In this document: positions 42,131 to 51,513 of the stretch, in pieces
How positions within the stretch are numbered: the first letter of the stretch is position 1
Layout of the letters: each line of letters opens with the position of its first letter
Source: Chryseobacterium sp. FH2
Lineage (GTDB): Bacteria; Bacteroidota; Bacteroidia; Flavobacteriales; Weeksellaceae
DNA: 64,000 nt
NCBI RefSeq assembly: GCF_001045455.1
Contig: NZ_LFNE01000002.1
Location: forward strand, 62,001 to 126,000
Reading direction: 5' to 3'
Translations under genes and position numbers: made by a program
Notes under the pieces: model-generated
Databases searched by the model: none
What the model was told of the DNA's origin: nothing
Seen by the model: the letters and a program-made list of their open reading frames with translations, nothing else

Positions 42131-44971
42131 ATGGACGCAACTCAAGATAAAAGGTTATTTCTCATCGATGCTTATGCGATGATTTTCAGAGGATATTATG
42201 CATTGATAAGAAATCCAAGACTTACAAGTAAAGGTTTGGATACCTCTGCTATTTTTGGTTTTACCAACTCTTTGATAGAATTGATCAGGAGAGAAAAACC
42301 CACTCATTTGGCAGTGGTGTTTGATGTAGGACAGGCGAGTGTAAGAACAGATGACTTTGCTGCTTATAAAGCAAACAGGAGCGAAACTCCGGAGGCTATT
42401 AAAATTGCCGTTCCATACATTCACAAAATTTTGGAAGCTATGCATATTCCTTATTTGGGAGTAGAAGGTTATGAAGCGGATGACGTTATCGGGACTATTG
42501 CATGCAAAGCGGAAAAAGAAGGGTACACAACCTTTATGGTAACACCGGACAAGGATTTCGCCCAGTTGGTCACAGATAAAATTAAAATTTATAAACCGGG
42601 TTTAAAAGGCGGCGATATAGAAATTTTAGGTGTTGAAGAAGTCAAAGCTAAGTACGAAATTGAAGATCCTAAACAGGTGATCGATTTTCTGGCGATGATG
42701 GGAGATGCGGTTGACAATATTCCGGGACTGGAAGGTGTCGGTGAAAAAACAGCGATGAAATTCCTTAAAGAATTCGGAAGTATTGAAAATCTTTTGGCTA
42801 ATACGGATAAACTAAAAGGCAAGCTTAAAGAAAAGGTGGAAGCATCTGCTGAACGTGGAATTTTGTCTAAAAAATTAGCAACCATTATTTGTGACGCCCC
42901 TATTGAATTCCACCAGGAACAATACGATCTTGAAACCCCTGATTTTGAAAAGGTAAAAGAAGTTTTTGACGAAATTGAATTCAGAAGATTATATGAAAAT
43001 CTTTACCGTGCATTTGCGCCTGCAACTACAGCAACGGCTGTTATTACAGAAGTTGAGGTAACAATATCAGCTGAAACTGCACAGCAAAAAGTTGCGCAGG
43101 CGGTTGGTCAGCTTGATCTTTTTGCAACCTATGAAGAATTGGATCAGGCAACTTCCACAAAATCAACCATTGAGCACAATGATCATTTATATCAGTTTGT
43201 TGATAACCCAAAAGCTCAGAAAGTTTTAGTTCAAAATTTATTAAAGCAAAGAGTTGTGTGTTTTGATACAGAAACCACTTCTTTGAACGAACTGGAAGCC
43301 GAGCTGGTGGGAATGAGCTTCTCCTATAAAAAAGGGTTAGCTTATTATGTGCCTTTATCTGAGGACCAAGGAGAAGTTTTACAGACTTTGGAAATTTTCA
43401 GACCGTTTTTTGAGAAAGAAGATTTGCTTAAAGTTGCTCACAATCTGAAATTCGATTATAAAATTCTGAAGCAGTATAACGTTACCGTAAAAGGAGCAAT
43501 GTTTGATACAATGATTGCTCATTATCTTCTAAATCCTGACGGACGCCACGGAATGGATTACCTTTCAGAAATTTATCTGAATTACAAACCTGTTTCCATT
43601 GAAACAATTATTGGTAAAAAGGGCAAGAACCAGGGCAATTTCAGAGATGCCGATTTGAGGACGCAGACAGATTATGCCGCAGAAGATGCAGACATCACTT
43701 TTCAGTTATACGAATTATTTGCTCCTCAATTAAAGAAAGAAAATTTAGAAGATTTGTTCTTTAATATAGAGATGCCGTTGATGGAAGTTTTAGCCAAAAT
43801 GGAACTTTCGGGGATTTCTTTGGACGAAAAATGGCTGGCGCAGGAAAGTATTGATTTAGAGAATGATTTAAGACAGTTAGAATCAAAAATATTTGAAATT
43901 TCCGGAGAAGAATTTAATATGAATTCGCCAAGGCAATTAGGGGATATTTTGTTTGAAAAAATGCAGCTTGACCCAAAAGCAAAGAAAACAAAAACAGGTC
44001 AATATGCGACTTCGGAGGATATTCTTCAAAAGTTATCTTCAAAACATGAAATCATCAAGCATATTCTTGAATACAGAACGTACCAGAAGCTGAAATCAAC
44101 TTATGTAGATGCGCTGCCTTCACAAATCGAAAAATCAGATAACCGGGTTCATACCAATTTCTCACAAACTACGGCTGCAACGGGTCGTTTGGCGAGTGTA
44201 AACCCGAATCTGCAGAATATCCCGATCAGAACGCTGAGAGGCCAGCAAATTCGTGGGGCGTTCGTTTCCGCAGAAGGGAAGAAGATTATTTCAGCCGATT
44301 ATTCACAGATTGAGCTTCGTTTGATTGCAGAAATTTCCGGAGAAGATAATATGATTAAGGCCTTCCAGAATGGGGAAGATATTCATGCTTCCACGGCCGC
44401 AAAATTATTCAAAATCCCTTTGGAAGAAGTTTCTAAAATACAGAGAAGCCAGGCAAAAACAGTAAACTTCGGGATTATTTACGGTCAGGGTGCTTTTGCT
44501 TTGGCAGAGCAGACAGGTTTATCAAGAACGGAGGCAAAACACATGATTGAAGCCTATTTTGAAACTTATCCGAAATTAAAGGAATACATGGCCGAGCAGG
44601 TAAGAAAAGCACGTGAAATGGGTTATGTGGAAACACTTTTGGGCAGAAAACGTCATTTGAAGGATATTAATTCCAACAATTTTGTAGTAAGAGGTCATGC
44701 GGAAAGAAATGCGGTGAATGCGCCTGTCCAGGGAAGTGCAGCAGATGTTGTGAAAGTAGCGATGATTAAAATTCAAAAAGAATTGGAGAAAGAAAAGCTG
44801 GAGACAAAAATGTTACTTCAGGTGCATGACGAATTGGTTTTTGAAGCCCCCATTGATGAGGTAGAAGTAGCTTCAAATATTATTAAAATTGAAATGGAAA
44901 GTGCGATTGAAACAGAGGTTCCATTGTTGGTTGAAGTTGGAGTAGGGAATAACTGGCTTGAGGCACATTAA
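42131..44971 (+). CDS. polA: DNA polymerase I
   Basis: From the ATG at 42131 the product is 946 residues. The N-terminal 5' nuclease begins KRLFLIDAYAMIFRGYYA and has MVTPDKDFAQLV and GDAVDNIPG. The 3'-5' exonuclease is apparently intact, with VCFDTETTSLNE, HNLKFDY and YAAEDADITF. The polymerase has motif A ISADYSQIELR, motif B RSQAKTVNFGIIYG and motif C VHDELVFE. It fills gaps and removes RNA primers during replication and repair. This is a core chromosomal gene, so the T6SS island ends to its left. Confidence 0.96.
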   Translation: MDATQDKRLFLIDAYAMIFRGYYALIRNPRLTSKGLDTSAIFGFTNSLIELIRREKPTHLAVVFDVGQASVRTDDFAAYKANRSETPEAIKIAVPYIHKILEAMHIPYLGVEGYEADDVIGTIACKAEKEGYTTFMVTPDKDFAQLVTDKIKIYKPGLKGGDIEILGVEEVKAKYEIEDPKQVIDFLAMMGDAVDNIPGLEGVGEKTAMKFLKEFGSIENLLANTDKLKGKLKEKVEASAERGILSKKLATIICDAPIEFHQEQYDLETPDFEKVKEVFDEIEFRRLYENLYRAFAPATTATAVITEVEVTISAETAQQKVAQAVGQLDLFATYEELDQATSTKSTIEHNDHLYQFVDNPKAQKVLVQNLLKQRVVCFDTETTSLNELEAELVGMSFSYKKGLAYYVPLSEDQGEVLQTLEIFRPFFEKEDLLKVAHNLKFDYKILKQYNVTVKGAMFDTMIAHYLLNPDGRHGMDYLSEIYLNYKPVSIETIIGKKGKNQGNFRDADLRTQTDYAAEDADITFQLYELFAPQLKKENLEDLFFNIEMPLMEVLAKMELSGISLDEKWLAQESIDLENDLRQLESKIFEISGEEFNMNSPRQLGDILFEKMQLDPKAKKTKTGQYATSEDILQKLSSKHEIIKHILEYRTYQKLKSTYVDALPSQIEKSDNRVHTNFSQTTAATGRLASVNPNLQNIPIRTLRGQQIRGAFVSAEGKKIISADYSQIELRLIAEISGEDNMIKAFQNGEDIHASTAAKLFKIPLEEVSKIQRSQAKTVNFGIIYGQGAFALAEQTGLSRTEAKHMIEAYFETYPKLKEYMAEQVRKAREMGYVETLLGRKRHLKDINSNNFVVRGHAERNAVNAPVQGSAADVVKVAMIKIQKELEKEKLETKMLLQVHDELVFEAPIDEVEVASNIIKIEMESAIETEVPLLVEVGVGNNWLEAH

Positions 44972-45023
44972 AAAGATGAAGTTCTATTCAGCCTGGTAAG
45001 AAAAATATTTTCAGCAAAATATA

Positions 45024-45065
45024 AACAAAAAAAACTTTCACTTTTTTAGTGAAAGTTTTTTTGTT
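45024..45065 (+). terminator. Terminator of polA
   Basis: ACTTTCACT and AGTGAAAGT form the core of a stem extended by an A-run and T-run, with a T5 loop. It is long and stable. Confidence 0.85.
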
Positions 45066-45164
45066 TATGAGGTTAAATTTTATAAAAGGTTAAAATTATT
45101 TTTCGTATTTGAAATATGAATTTAAATATTACTTATTGAATTGTTTTTCAGCTGGTTATTACTG

Positions 45165-45195
45165 TTTGTTTTTTCTGATAAAAATCTTATGTTTG
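45165..45195 (+). promoter_or_regulatory. Near-consensus promoter of the small-transcript locus
   Basis: TTTG (45165-45168), 19 bases, TATGTTTG (45188-45195) is the best Bacteroidota promoter match I found in the window. Transcription should start near 45202, about 18 bases before a short coding frame. Confidence 0.7.
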
Positions 45196-45219
45196 TAAAA
45201 CGAAACACAAACAACACAA

Positions 45220-45303
45220 ATGAGATTATTAAAAATTGCATTTTTTTTAACATTACTGCTTTCTGCATTAGCCGCAATTATTATTGTGTGCACTAATAAG
45301 TAA
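45220..45303 (+). CDS. 27-residue hydrophobic peptide in a compact transcript
   Basis: The frame ATG 45220 to TAA 45303 encodes MRLLKIAFFLTLLLSALAAI and seven more residues, ending with CTNK. It is basic at the start and then a single hydrophobic helix, the design of small membrane peptides or type I toxins. It has a near-consensus promoter 25 bases upstream, and a hairpin plus terminator downstream. A weak purine stretch precedes the ATG. I do not recognise the family. The RNA itself could be the functional product instead. Confidence 0.55.
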   Translation: MRLLKIAFFLTLLLSALAAIIIVCTNK

Positions 45304-45340
45304 TCTCCATTTAATTATAAATAAAAATTGACAGTTGAGC

Positions 45341-45410
45341 ATGTGCCGTAAGGCACATATTATTGGTTTGATACGAAAACTTCCGCCGAAAGGCGGAAGT
45401 TTTTTATTTT
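45341..45410 (+). terminator. Hairpin (GTAA loop) followed by GAAA-loop terminator
   Basis: ATGTGCC-GTAA-GGCACAT (45341-45358) is followed by AAAACTTCCGCC-GAAA-GGCGGAAGTTTT (45375-45402) and a T-rich run. Both loops are GNRA tetraloops, unusual in this AT-rich background and typical of structured RNA 3' ends. The transcript from the promoter at 45165 would be about 200 bases. Confidence 0.8.
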
Positions 45411-45500
45411 TAATATTCAGATTAGAAGGTATCTTCTTAAAGATGAATTTCACATATGAGAGCTTGCTTTTGTAACTAAATAGTTATCTATTAAAAATTT

Positions 45501-45899
45501 TTAAAACTCATATTCAATCCCGCCAACATAAACCATTGTAAATAAATCATTTTCCACAGAAGCAGGTTTAGCAATTTGTCCTCTTTTGACAAAAATTAAA
45601 GAATTGATATCAAAATTTAGATCAAGTTCATTGATTCGGTTGATCAGGATTGGAAGCCATTGTTCTGCAAATGAATATTCTGCAAATTTTTCATAAATAC
45701 CCCTGTCTCCGCCTTCAAAACCATATTCTACAAGATCATGATCAAACCAGATTGTGCTTTGTGATGCTGCAAATTTTGAGATATGTATATCGTCAGACTC
45801 TTCTTCTGTGTAATAGCTTTCATCTTCTTCCACAAATTCATAAAAATCATCCTCACTGTTGAAATTTCCTACCCAAAAATCTAATGTTTCTATATTCAT
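45501..45899 (-). CDS. Imm22-like immunity protein
   Basis: This 132-residue acidic protein begins MNIETLDFWVGNFNSEDDFYEFV, which matches the Imm22 opening 'WvGnf.se.df..y'. It continues with Asp/Glu-rich text and AEQWLPILINRINEL. Imm22 proteins protect against polymorphic toxins in the cytoplasm. No toxin gene lies beside it, so it is an orphan immunity gene just outside the T6SS region, across polA. It points away from the island and probably has its own promoter. Confidence 0.72.
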   Translation of the reverse strand: MNIETLDFWVGNFNSEDDFYEFVEEDESYYTEEESDDIHISKFAASQSTIWFDHDLVEYGFEGGDRGIYEKFAEYSFAEQWLPILINRINELDLNFDINSLIFVKRGQIAKPASVENDLFTMVYVGGIEYEF

Positions 45900-45972
45900 A
45901 ATTCTTAATTGTCTTCTGTCTCTATTTTTATACGATTGGGACTTTAAAAAAGCAAATTTAGTTATTTAAATC

Positions 45973-46548
45973 TTACAGAACCCTTTTGTTTTGCTCACTT
46001 TCCTTAATAGTCTTTTCCAATCTCGACAATCTTGTTTTTTCCTGTTTCGCACTCATTATCCAGTGAATCATTACTTTTTTGTAAGATGGAGCCTGGCTGA
46101 TGAAAAACTCCCAGGCTTTTTTATTGGCTTTAAATTGTTTTTGATATTCAGAAGATAGTTCTACGGCCTCTTTTTCATGAGAATAAATTCTTGATTTCTC
46201 TTCTTTTCTCAATTCAAAAGCTTTCAGCCCTTCGTGAGTCATAAGTCCGGATTGGGTAAGCTCTTCGATTTTTTTTATATTGATGGCACTCCAGATACTC
46301 GTAGGTTTTCTGGGAGTAAATCTGATGCTGTAGCTTTCTTTATCAATGGATTTTCTTACCCCGTCAATCCAGCCGAAACATAAAGCGTGATCAACAGATT
46401 CAGACCAGTTCATCGAAGGTTTTCCGCTTCCGACTTTATAGAACCCCACTAAAAGCTCGGTTTCTTTTTTATGGTTTTTCTCCAGCCATTCTCTGAACTT
46501 TTCCTGAGTTGAAAAAAATATTGCCGGCTTATAGGATTTCTCTTCCAT
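45973..46548 (-). CDS. YdeI/OmdA-family protein
   Basis: From the ATG at 46548 the product is 191 residues; an in-frame TTG nine bases upstream is less likely. It has the YdeI marks: FREWLEKNHKKETELLVGFY, the highly conserved VDHALCFGWIDGVRKSID, YSIRFTPRKPTSIWSAINI, and a C-terminal OmdA-type helix set that ends with SAKQEKTRLSRLEKTIKE. The family (bacteriocin-protection, OmpD-associated) has no clear biochemical role. It stands alone on the minus strand, with no sign of transfer. Confidence 0.87.
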   Translation of the reverse strand: MEEKSYKPAIFFSTQEKFREWLEKNHKKETELLVGFYKVGSGKPSMNWSESVDHALCFGWIDGVRKSIDKESYSIRFTPRKPTSIWSAINIKKIEELTQSGLMTHEGLKAFELRKEEKSRIYSHEKEAVELSSEYQKQFKANKKAWEFFISQAPSYKKVMIHWIMSAKQEKTRLSRLEKTIKESEQNKRVL

Positions 46549-46754
46549 AACTCTCAATTTTGCGTTTTAATCTTCTCTACGAGTTAAAATTTTCTCTGAA
46601 AGAACCATTCCGGATAATTTCAGGAGCGATCTGATAATAGTGTTTCCGTAAATGTGTGTAATTTTTGGAAACTATACAAACTTAAATATAAAAAGCGAAT
46701 ACCAATTATTAGATTTTACTATTTATAAATCAAATAGATTCCTTTTTGATTCCT

Positions 46755-46762
46755 TACATTTG
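46755..46762 (+). promoter_or_regulatory. -7 box (TACATTTG) of the M16 peptidase
   Basis: TACATTTG matches TAnnTTTG and lies 27 bases before the ATG at 46790; the -33 region is poor. The rest of the 46558-46789 gap shows no gene. Confidence 0.5.
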
Positions 46763-46789
46763 TAAGGCATTCTGATTTTAAAAAAAAGA

Positions 46790-49675
46790 ATGGAAACGAA
46801 TTTACATATGATTGACAAAAGATATAGGGAGACGATTCATACAGATGAAAATAACTACGAATACATCACAATAGCTCAGGACGAAAATAAAGTAAGAATC
46901 TATACCCTGAAAAACGGGTTGAAGGTTTTTCTTGCTCAAAATTTTGATGCACCGAGAATTCAGACGTACATTCCGGTGAGAACGGGAAGTAATAATGATC
47001 CTTCTGATAATACAGGGTTGGCACATTATCTTGAACATATGATGTTTAAAGGGACTTCAAAATTAGGTACTCAAAACTGGGAAAAAGAAAGTAAGTTATT
47101 AAATCAAATTTCAGATTTATACGAACAGCATAAAGCTGAGCAAGATGTAAAAAAAAAGAAGGAAATCTATAAAAAAATAGATGAAATTTCCCAAGAAGCA
47201 AGCCAATACGCAATTGCTAACGAATATGATAAAGTAATTTCTTCCCTGGGAGCAACCAATACTAATGCTCACACCTGGTTTGATGAAACAGTTTACAAAA
47301 ATAATATTCCGAACAACGAACTTGAAAAATGGCTGAAAGTTGAAAAAGAAAGATTTTCAGAGATGGTTTTACGTCTTTTTCACACAGAGCTGGAATCGGT
47401 TTATGAGGAATTTAACAGGGCTCAGGATAATGACTCCAGATTGGTAAATTATGAACTGATGGACGCTCTTTTCCCCACGCATCCGAATGGGCAGCAAACA
47501 ACTTTAGGTAAGCCGGAACACTTGAAAAATCCTTCTATGAAGGCCATTCATAAATATTTTGATGAGTATTACGTTCCTAATAATTATGCGATGGTTTTGG
47601 TAGGTGATTTGGATTTTGAAAAAACCATTCAGCTTGTTGATCAATATTTCGGAACGATTCCTTACAAAGGATTACCAAAGAAAACTCCTGTTATTGAAAA
47701 GCCAATAACGGAAATTGTAAAAAGAACAGTTAAAAGTCCCACAGTTGGAAGGGTACAATTGGCTTGGAGAACTGACAGCTACGGAACAAAAGAAGCGATG
47801 CTGGCGGACGTTATAGCGAATATTCTGAGTAATAGAGGAGAAGCCGGGTTATTGGATTTAAACATTAATCAAACTCAAAAAATGCTTTGGGCACAGGCTT
47901 TTTCGGTTGGTTTAAAACAATACGGATATTTTTCACTTCTTGCTGTTCCTAAAGAAACACAGACTTTGGATGAAGCCAGAGATATGGTCTTGGAACAGAT
48001 TGAATTGGTGAAAAAAGGAGAGTTTCCGGATTGGATGCTTCCGGCAATTATCAATGATTTTAAGCTTCAGAGGATGAAAGCTTTGGAAACTGCTGACGGA
48101 TTGGCAACTAATCTTTATGATACCTATATTAAGGACAGGACTTGGGAAGAGGAGCTGAACGAAATGGAAGTGTATTCTCAATTTACAAAACAAAAGGTTG
48201 TAGATTTTGCTAATGAATTTTTCAAGGATAATTATGTCATTATTTATAAGGAAAAAGGCGTAAACGATAAGCTTTTAAGAGTTGATAACCCGGGAATCAC
48301 GCCTATCAAAATCAATCGTGATGCCCAATCTGAGTTTTTAAAGGAGATTTTAGCCGAAAAAACAGAAAATATCAAACCTGAATTCATTGATTATCAGAAA
48401 GAAATATCAACAGATTTTATTAATGGGAAGAAGATAAGTTTTGTAAAGAATAAATATAATGATATTGCTCAGGTATATTTTATTTTCCCTTTCGGAAGTG
48501 ATAATGACAGGGAATTAGGAATGTCTACTCAGGTCCTTCAATATTTGGGGACCGGAAAATTTTCCCCTGAAGATTTGAAAAAAGAGTTTTTCAAAATTGG
48601 CGTAAGTAATGATTTTAAAACCACTCAGGATCAGCTTTTAATTTCTTTGAGCGGCCTGGAAGAAAATATTGAAAAAGGTATAGAATTACTTCAACATTGG
48701 CTTTCCGATGTGCTGCCTAATCAGGAAATTTACAGTCAGTTTGTAGAAACTATCTTAGAAAACAGAGAGGCAGCTAAAAAAGATAAGAACCGTATCATGA
48801 CGGCTTTGTCTACGTATGCTAAACTTGAAAATTATTCTCGTTTTAAAGATGTGATCTCAAAAGAAGAGCTTCAAAACAGCAAGGTGGAAGAGTTTACAGA
48901 CAGGATGAAAAAATTGTTTAAATTTTCTTATCAGGTATTTTTTTACGGGAAAAATTTTGATGCTTTTAAAAATTACATAAGGAAATATATTGAGCCGGAA
49001 AGTCTTGAAATCCCCGAACCAAAATTGTATTCTCAACCTGAAACCGGAGGAAAGGTTTATTTTATCAATTATGATATGGTGCAGATGGAAATGACAAAAG
49101 TAGGAAAGGGGCATAATGTAAACACTGAAAACTTCGGAAAAATCAATGTATTTAACGAATATTTCGGGAGAGGCCTGTCGTCAATTGTCTTTCAGGAAAT
49201 CCGGGAGAGTAAAAGCTTAGCATATTCTGCCTACGTTTCTTATGCTGCAAACGCAGAATTGGGTCAGCCCGATTATGTGACAACCTATATCGGAACCCAG
49301 CCGGATAAACTTCAGGTTGCAGTTGATACCATGAATGATTTGATGGATGAACTTCCCGAAGTGACAACTCAATTTGAAAATGCTAAAAATGCAGCTTTGA
49401 AACAGATTGCATCTACAAGAATTACAAGAACGAACATTTTCTTCAATACTTTAAAGTTGAAAAAAATAGGTATTTCCCATGATTTTAGGAAAGATATTTA
49501 TGAGCAGATTCAACGCTTAAACTTTGATGAAATCAAAAAGTTTTATCAGACGGAAATAAAACCGTTACATTTCAACACGGCTATCATTGGTAAAAAAGAA
49601 AACCTGAATATGGAGGCCGTCAGTAAAATGGGTACTTTTAAAGAAGTAACCCTGGAGGAGATTTTCGGATATTAA
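46790..49675 (+). CDS. M16-family (insulinase-like) zinc metallopeptidase
   Basis: This 961-residue protein has the inverted zinc motif HXXEH as HYLEH at residues 79-83 in GLAHYLEHMMFKG, with the distal Glu in ESVYEEFNRAQDNDSR. Four M16 half-domains follow, including YYVPNNYAMVLVGDLD and IFQE-type SSIVFQEIRESKSLAYSAYV. The size is that of pitrilysin/insulinase-type peptidases that degrade peptides in a closed chamber. It lacks a signal peptide, so it may be cytoplasmic, unlike many periplasmic relatives. It is monocistronic with a terminator at its stop. Confidence 0.9.
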   Translation: METNLHMIDKRYRETIHTDENNYEYITIAQDENKVRIYTLKNGLKVFLAQNFDAPRIQTYIPVRTGSNNDPSDNTGLAHYLEHMMFKGTSKLGTQNWEKESKLLNQISDLYEQHKAEQDVKKKKEIYKKIDEISQEASQYAIANEYDKVISSLGATNTNAHTWFDETVYKNNIPNNELEKWLKVEKERFSEMVLRLFHTELESVYEEFNRAQDNDSRLVNYELMDALFPTHPNGQQTTLGKPEHLKNPSMKAIHKYFDEYYVPNNYAMVLVGDLDFEKTIQLVDQYFGTIPYKGLPKKTPVIEKPITEIVKRTVKSPTVGRVQLAWRTDSYGTKEAMLADVIANILSNRGEAGLLDLNINQTQKMLWAQAFSVGLKQYGYFSLLAVPKETQTLDEARDMVLEQIELVKKGEFPDWMLPAIINDFKLQRMKALETADGLATNLYDTYIKDRTWEEELNEMEVYSQFTKQKVVDFANEFFKDNYVIIYKEKGVNDKLLRVDNPGITPIKINRDAQSEFLKEILAEKTENIKPEFIDYQKEISTDFINGKKISFVKNKYNDIAQVYFIFPFGSDNDRELGMSTQVLQYLGTGKFSPEDLKKEFFKIGVSNDFKTTQDQLLISLSGLEENIEKGIELLQHWLSDVLPNQEIYSQFVETILENREAAKKDKNRIMTALSTYAKLENYSRFKDVISKEELQNSKVEEFTDRMKKLFKFSYQVFFYGKNFDAFKNYIRKYIEPESLEIPEPKLYSQPETGGKVYFINYDMVQMEMTKVGKGHNVNTENFGKINVFNEYFGRGLSSIVFQEIRESKSLAYSAYVSYAANAELGQPDYVTTYIGTQPDKLQVAVDTMNDLMDELPEVTTQFENAKNAALKQIASTRITRTNIFFNTLKLKKIGISHDFRKDIYEQIQRLNFDEIKKFYQTEIKPLHFNTAIIGKKENLNMEAVSKMGTFKEVTLEEIFGY

Positions 49676-49702
49676 AAAAGAGGCTTTAAGCCTCTTTTTT
49701 AA
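49672..49702. terminator. Perfect palindromic terminator at the M16 stop codon
   Basis: TTAAAAAAGAGGCTT and its exact complement form a 15-bp stem with almost no loop, with the M16 TAA inside the left arm. It can act in both directions, also for the minus-strand GLPGLI remnant. Confidence 0.85.
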
Positions 49703-49791
49703 TTATTAGTCTAAAAAATTATTTATCCTTCTTATTATTGTTTCTTCACTTTCCTTAGAAGGACTTTTACCAAAAGTACTAAAAAAAGAAC

Positions 49792-50470
49792 TCAATGGAT
49801 CTCCATCATATCTTTTCGCTTTTTATGAAATTTTTCATACGTTGTAGTAATACTGTAAGGAATGGAAGGAATTGTTTTTACATATTTTAAACCAACTAAC
49901 GAAAAATTAAAATAACCTTTAGAATCGTATGCTTCCAAAATTAAACCGGGCAAACCTTTAAAGGTATAAGGCCCTTCCTGAATAGGAGTCTTTTCAGTAT
50001 ACCAAGCAGTTATTAGCCTACTTCCATACTTTGTAGTTGCTTTTCTGCAAGTATATCCTTGTATAGTTTTGGTTTGTTCTTCAATTTTCCAAATTATCTT
50101 ATTGGGAGCTTCAAAATTGTATTTATCCCGTAAAATTTGATTGTAAATTATTAATTTTTCATTTGAATAATATACCTCAGGTTTAAATTTTGCTCTTGGA
50201 AGCAATCCCCCATTTATTATAATTTGCCCATTAACAGGATTTTCTACACTTTTTTTCACAGCTAAAATAGCCAAAGAATCAGCTGTAGCTTTGTAGCCGC
50301 TTTTAAAAAGAGATGTTTTTTTCCTATTAATAAAGTAGTAATTTCTTTTTTTGAGTTTCAACATTTGCCGTATCTATTAAAAATGTAGCCAAATGATTAC
50401 ATTTTAAATAAGTACTATCTATTTTTTGACAGAAAAGCAAGAAGTATAAAATAATGAAGAGAAAACACAA
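49792..50470 (-). pseudogene. Decayed GLPGLI-family gene (frameshift at an A7 tract)
   Basis: The long minus-strand frame (190 residues) lacks a signal peptide but has the GLPGLI signature: LITAWYTEKTPIQEGPYTFKGLPGLILEAY. Its N-terminus is found in another frame just upstream: LCFLFIILYFLLFCQKIDST, then CNHLATFLIDTANVETQKKK. That matches the start of the intact neighbour (FLLFFGLFHAQKADSS, FTSFLIDTTDISTRKEE). The frames cross at a run of seven A (plus-strand T at 50346-50352). The first frame also has no ATG. I call it a pseudogene; A-run slippage could in principle restore it, but the missing start argues against that. Confidence 0.75.
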
Positions 50471-50485
50471 AGTTTAAAAAAAGTA

Positions 50486-50667
50486 TTATCCACCATAATC
50501 TGCACTGCCACACATAAATCCGTTATATAATGCTCCATTTGCACTCATACAGGCATAAGCATACTGTATCCACTGCACTTGCACCAAGCTACCATTGTAT
50601 AAGACTTGCAATGTTGCTGTGACTTAATTTCTCTTTCAGTTTGTTCAACCTCTTTTTTTAGTATCAT
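50486..50667 (-). pseudogene. Remnant of a cysteine-rich secreted-peptide gene
   Basis: Two overlapping minus-strand frames preserve pieces of a small peptide gene. One, from the ATG at 50667, gives a 40-residue frame with TEREIKSQQHCKSYTMVAWC. Another ends at the TAA at 50486 with YAYACMSANGALYNGFMCG. The second aligns with the end of the intact peptide gene (AIAQQCMIENGALMNEYFCK). The signal peptide is missing and a frameshift separates the parts. It starts 3 bases after the intact GLPGLI stop, so it belongs to a duplicated cassette that lost its 5' end. Confidence 0.65.
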
Positions 50668-50669
50668 TT

Positions 50670-51452
50670 TTAATCCAGATAATTATTTTTACTTCTGTGA
50701 AGCTTAATAATTCTAGCCTGCTGTTCTTTCGTCACGTTTCTTCCTGTAGCTACAAAAAAAGCCCCTATTGGATCTTCCTGGAAATCATGTCGCTTTTTTG
50801 CAAATTTGGCATATTCGGTTTTCATACTATATTTCATAGTCACAATAGGTTTTTTTACTTTTTTTAAACTTTTTAATGTAAAATGGTAAAAATCATTATC
50901 ATCATAGGCTTCTACAATTAAGCCCGGCAGACCTTTGAAATTATAAGGTCCTTCCTGAAAGGGTATTTCTTGTGTATACCAAGCTGTAATAAGCCTCTTC
51001 CCATATCTGCCGATAGCCTTTTTACATGTATAGGTAGAAATCGTCTTCGTTTCGTTAACTAATTTCCAGGTGATTTTATTTTCAGGTTCAAAAGCAAAGA
51101 CATTTTGTAATATTTTATCATAAACAACAGCCTTATCTCTGCGGTATAAAACTTCCTGGATAAAATAAGCTTTAGGTATATTGGAAAAATCAATGATAAT
51201 AAGGCCCGCTTTTTTTACACTTTGTGCTACGTTATCAGAAGCGAGACTGTCAAATCTTGCTTTTGCATCACTTCTGAAAAGGGAAATGCTGTCCCCGATT
51301 AAAAGAGAAACTATTTCTTCCTTTCTTGTACTTATATCCGTCGTATCAATAAGAAAGGAAGTAAAGTATTTACATTCTATTCTAGAACTGTCAGCTTTTT
51401 GTGCATGGAATAATCCAAAGAATAATAAAAATACTAAACAGGTTGATTTCAT
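50670..51452 (-). CDS. GLPGLI-family secreted protein
   Basis: This 260-residue protein has a signal peptide (MKSTCLVFLLFFGLFHAQKA) and the family signature FQEGPYNFKGLPGLIVEAYD near residue 170, preceded by the conserved CKKAIGRYGKRLITAWYT. The C-terminal DPIGAFFVATGRNVTKEQQ is also typical. GLPGLI proteins are exported, common in Bacteroidota and of unknown function. It is 61 bases downstream of the cysteine-rich peptide gene on the same strand and probably co-transcribed, so the two may act together. Confidence 0.9.
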   Translation of the reverse strand: MKSTCLVFLLFFGLFHAQKADSSRIECKYFTSFLIDTTDISTRKEEIVSLLIGDSISLFRSDAKARFDSLASDNVAQSVKKAGLIIIDFSNIPKAYFIQEVLYRRDKAVVYDKILQNVFAFEPENKITWKLVNETKTISTYTCKKAIGRYGKRLITAWYTQEIPFQEGPYNFKGLPGLIVEAYDDNDFYHFTLKSLKKVKKPIVTMKYSMKTEYAKFAKKRHDFQEDPIGAFFVATGRNVTKEQQARIIKLHRSKNNYLD

Positions 51453-51513
51453 TGTGTGTTTTTTTTTAATAAATTTACAGCCATTAAGGCTGTAAAAGTT
51501 TGTTACAATTTAA

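Noticed and set aside
45268..45453. 61-residue minus-strand frame over the small-transcript terminator
   Set aside because: It runs through two strong hairpins whose T-run orientation and promoter support plus-strand transcription.
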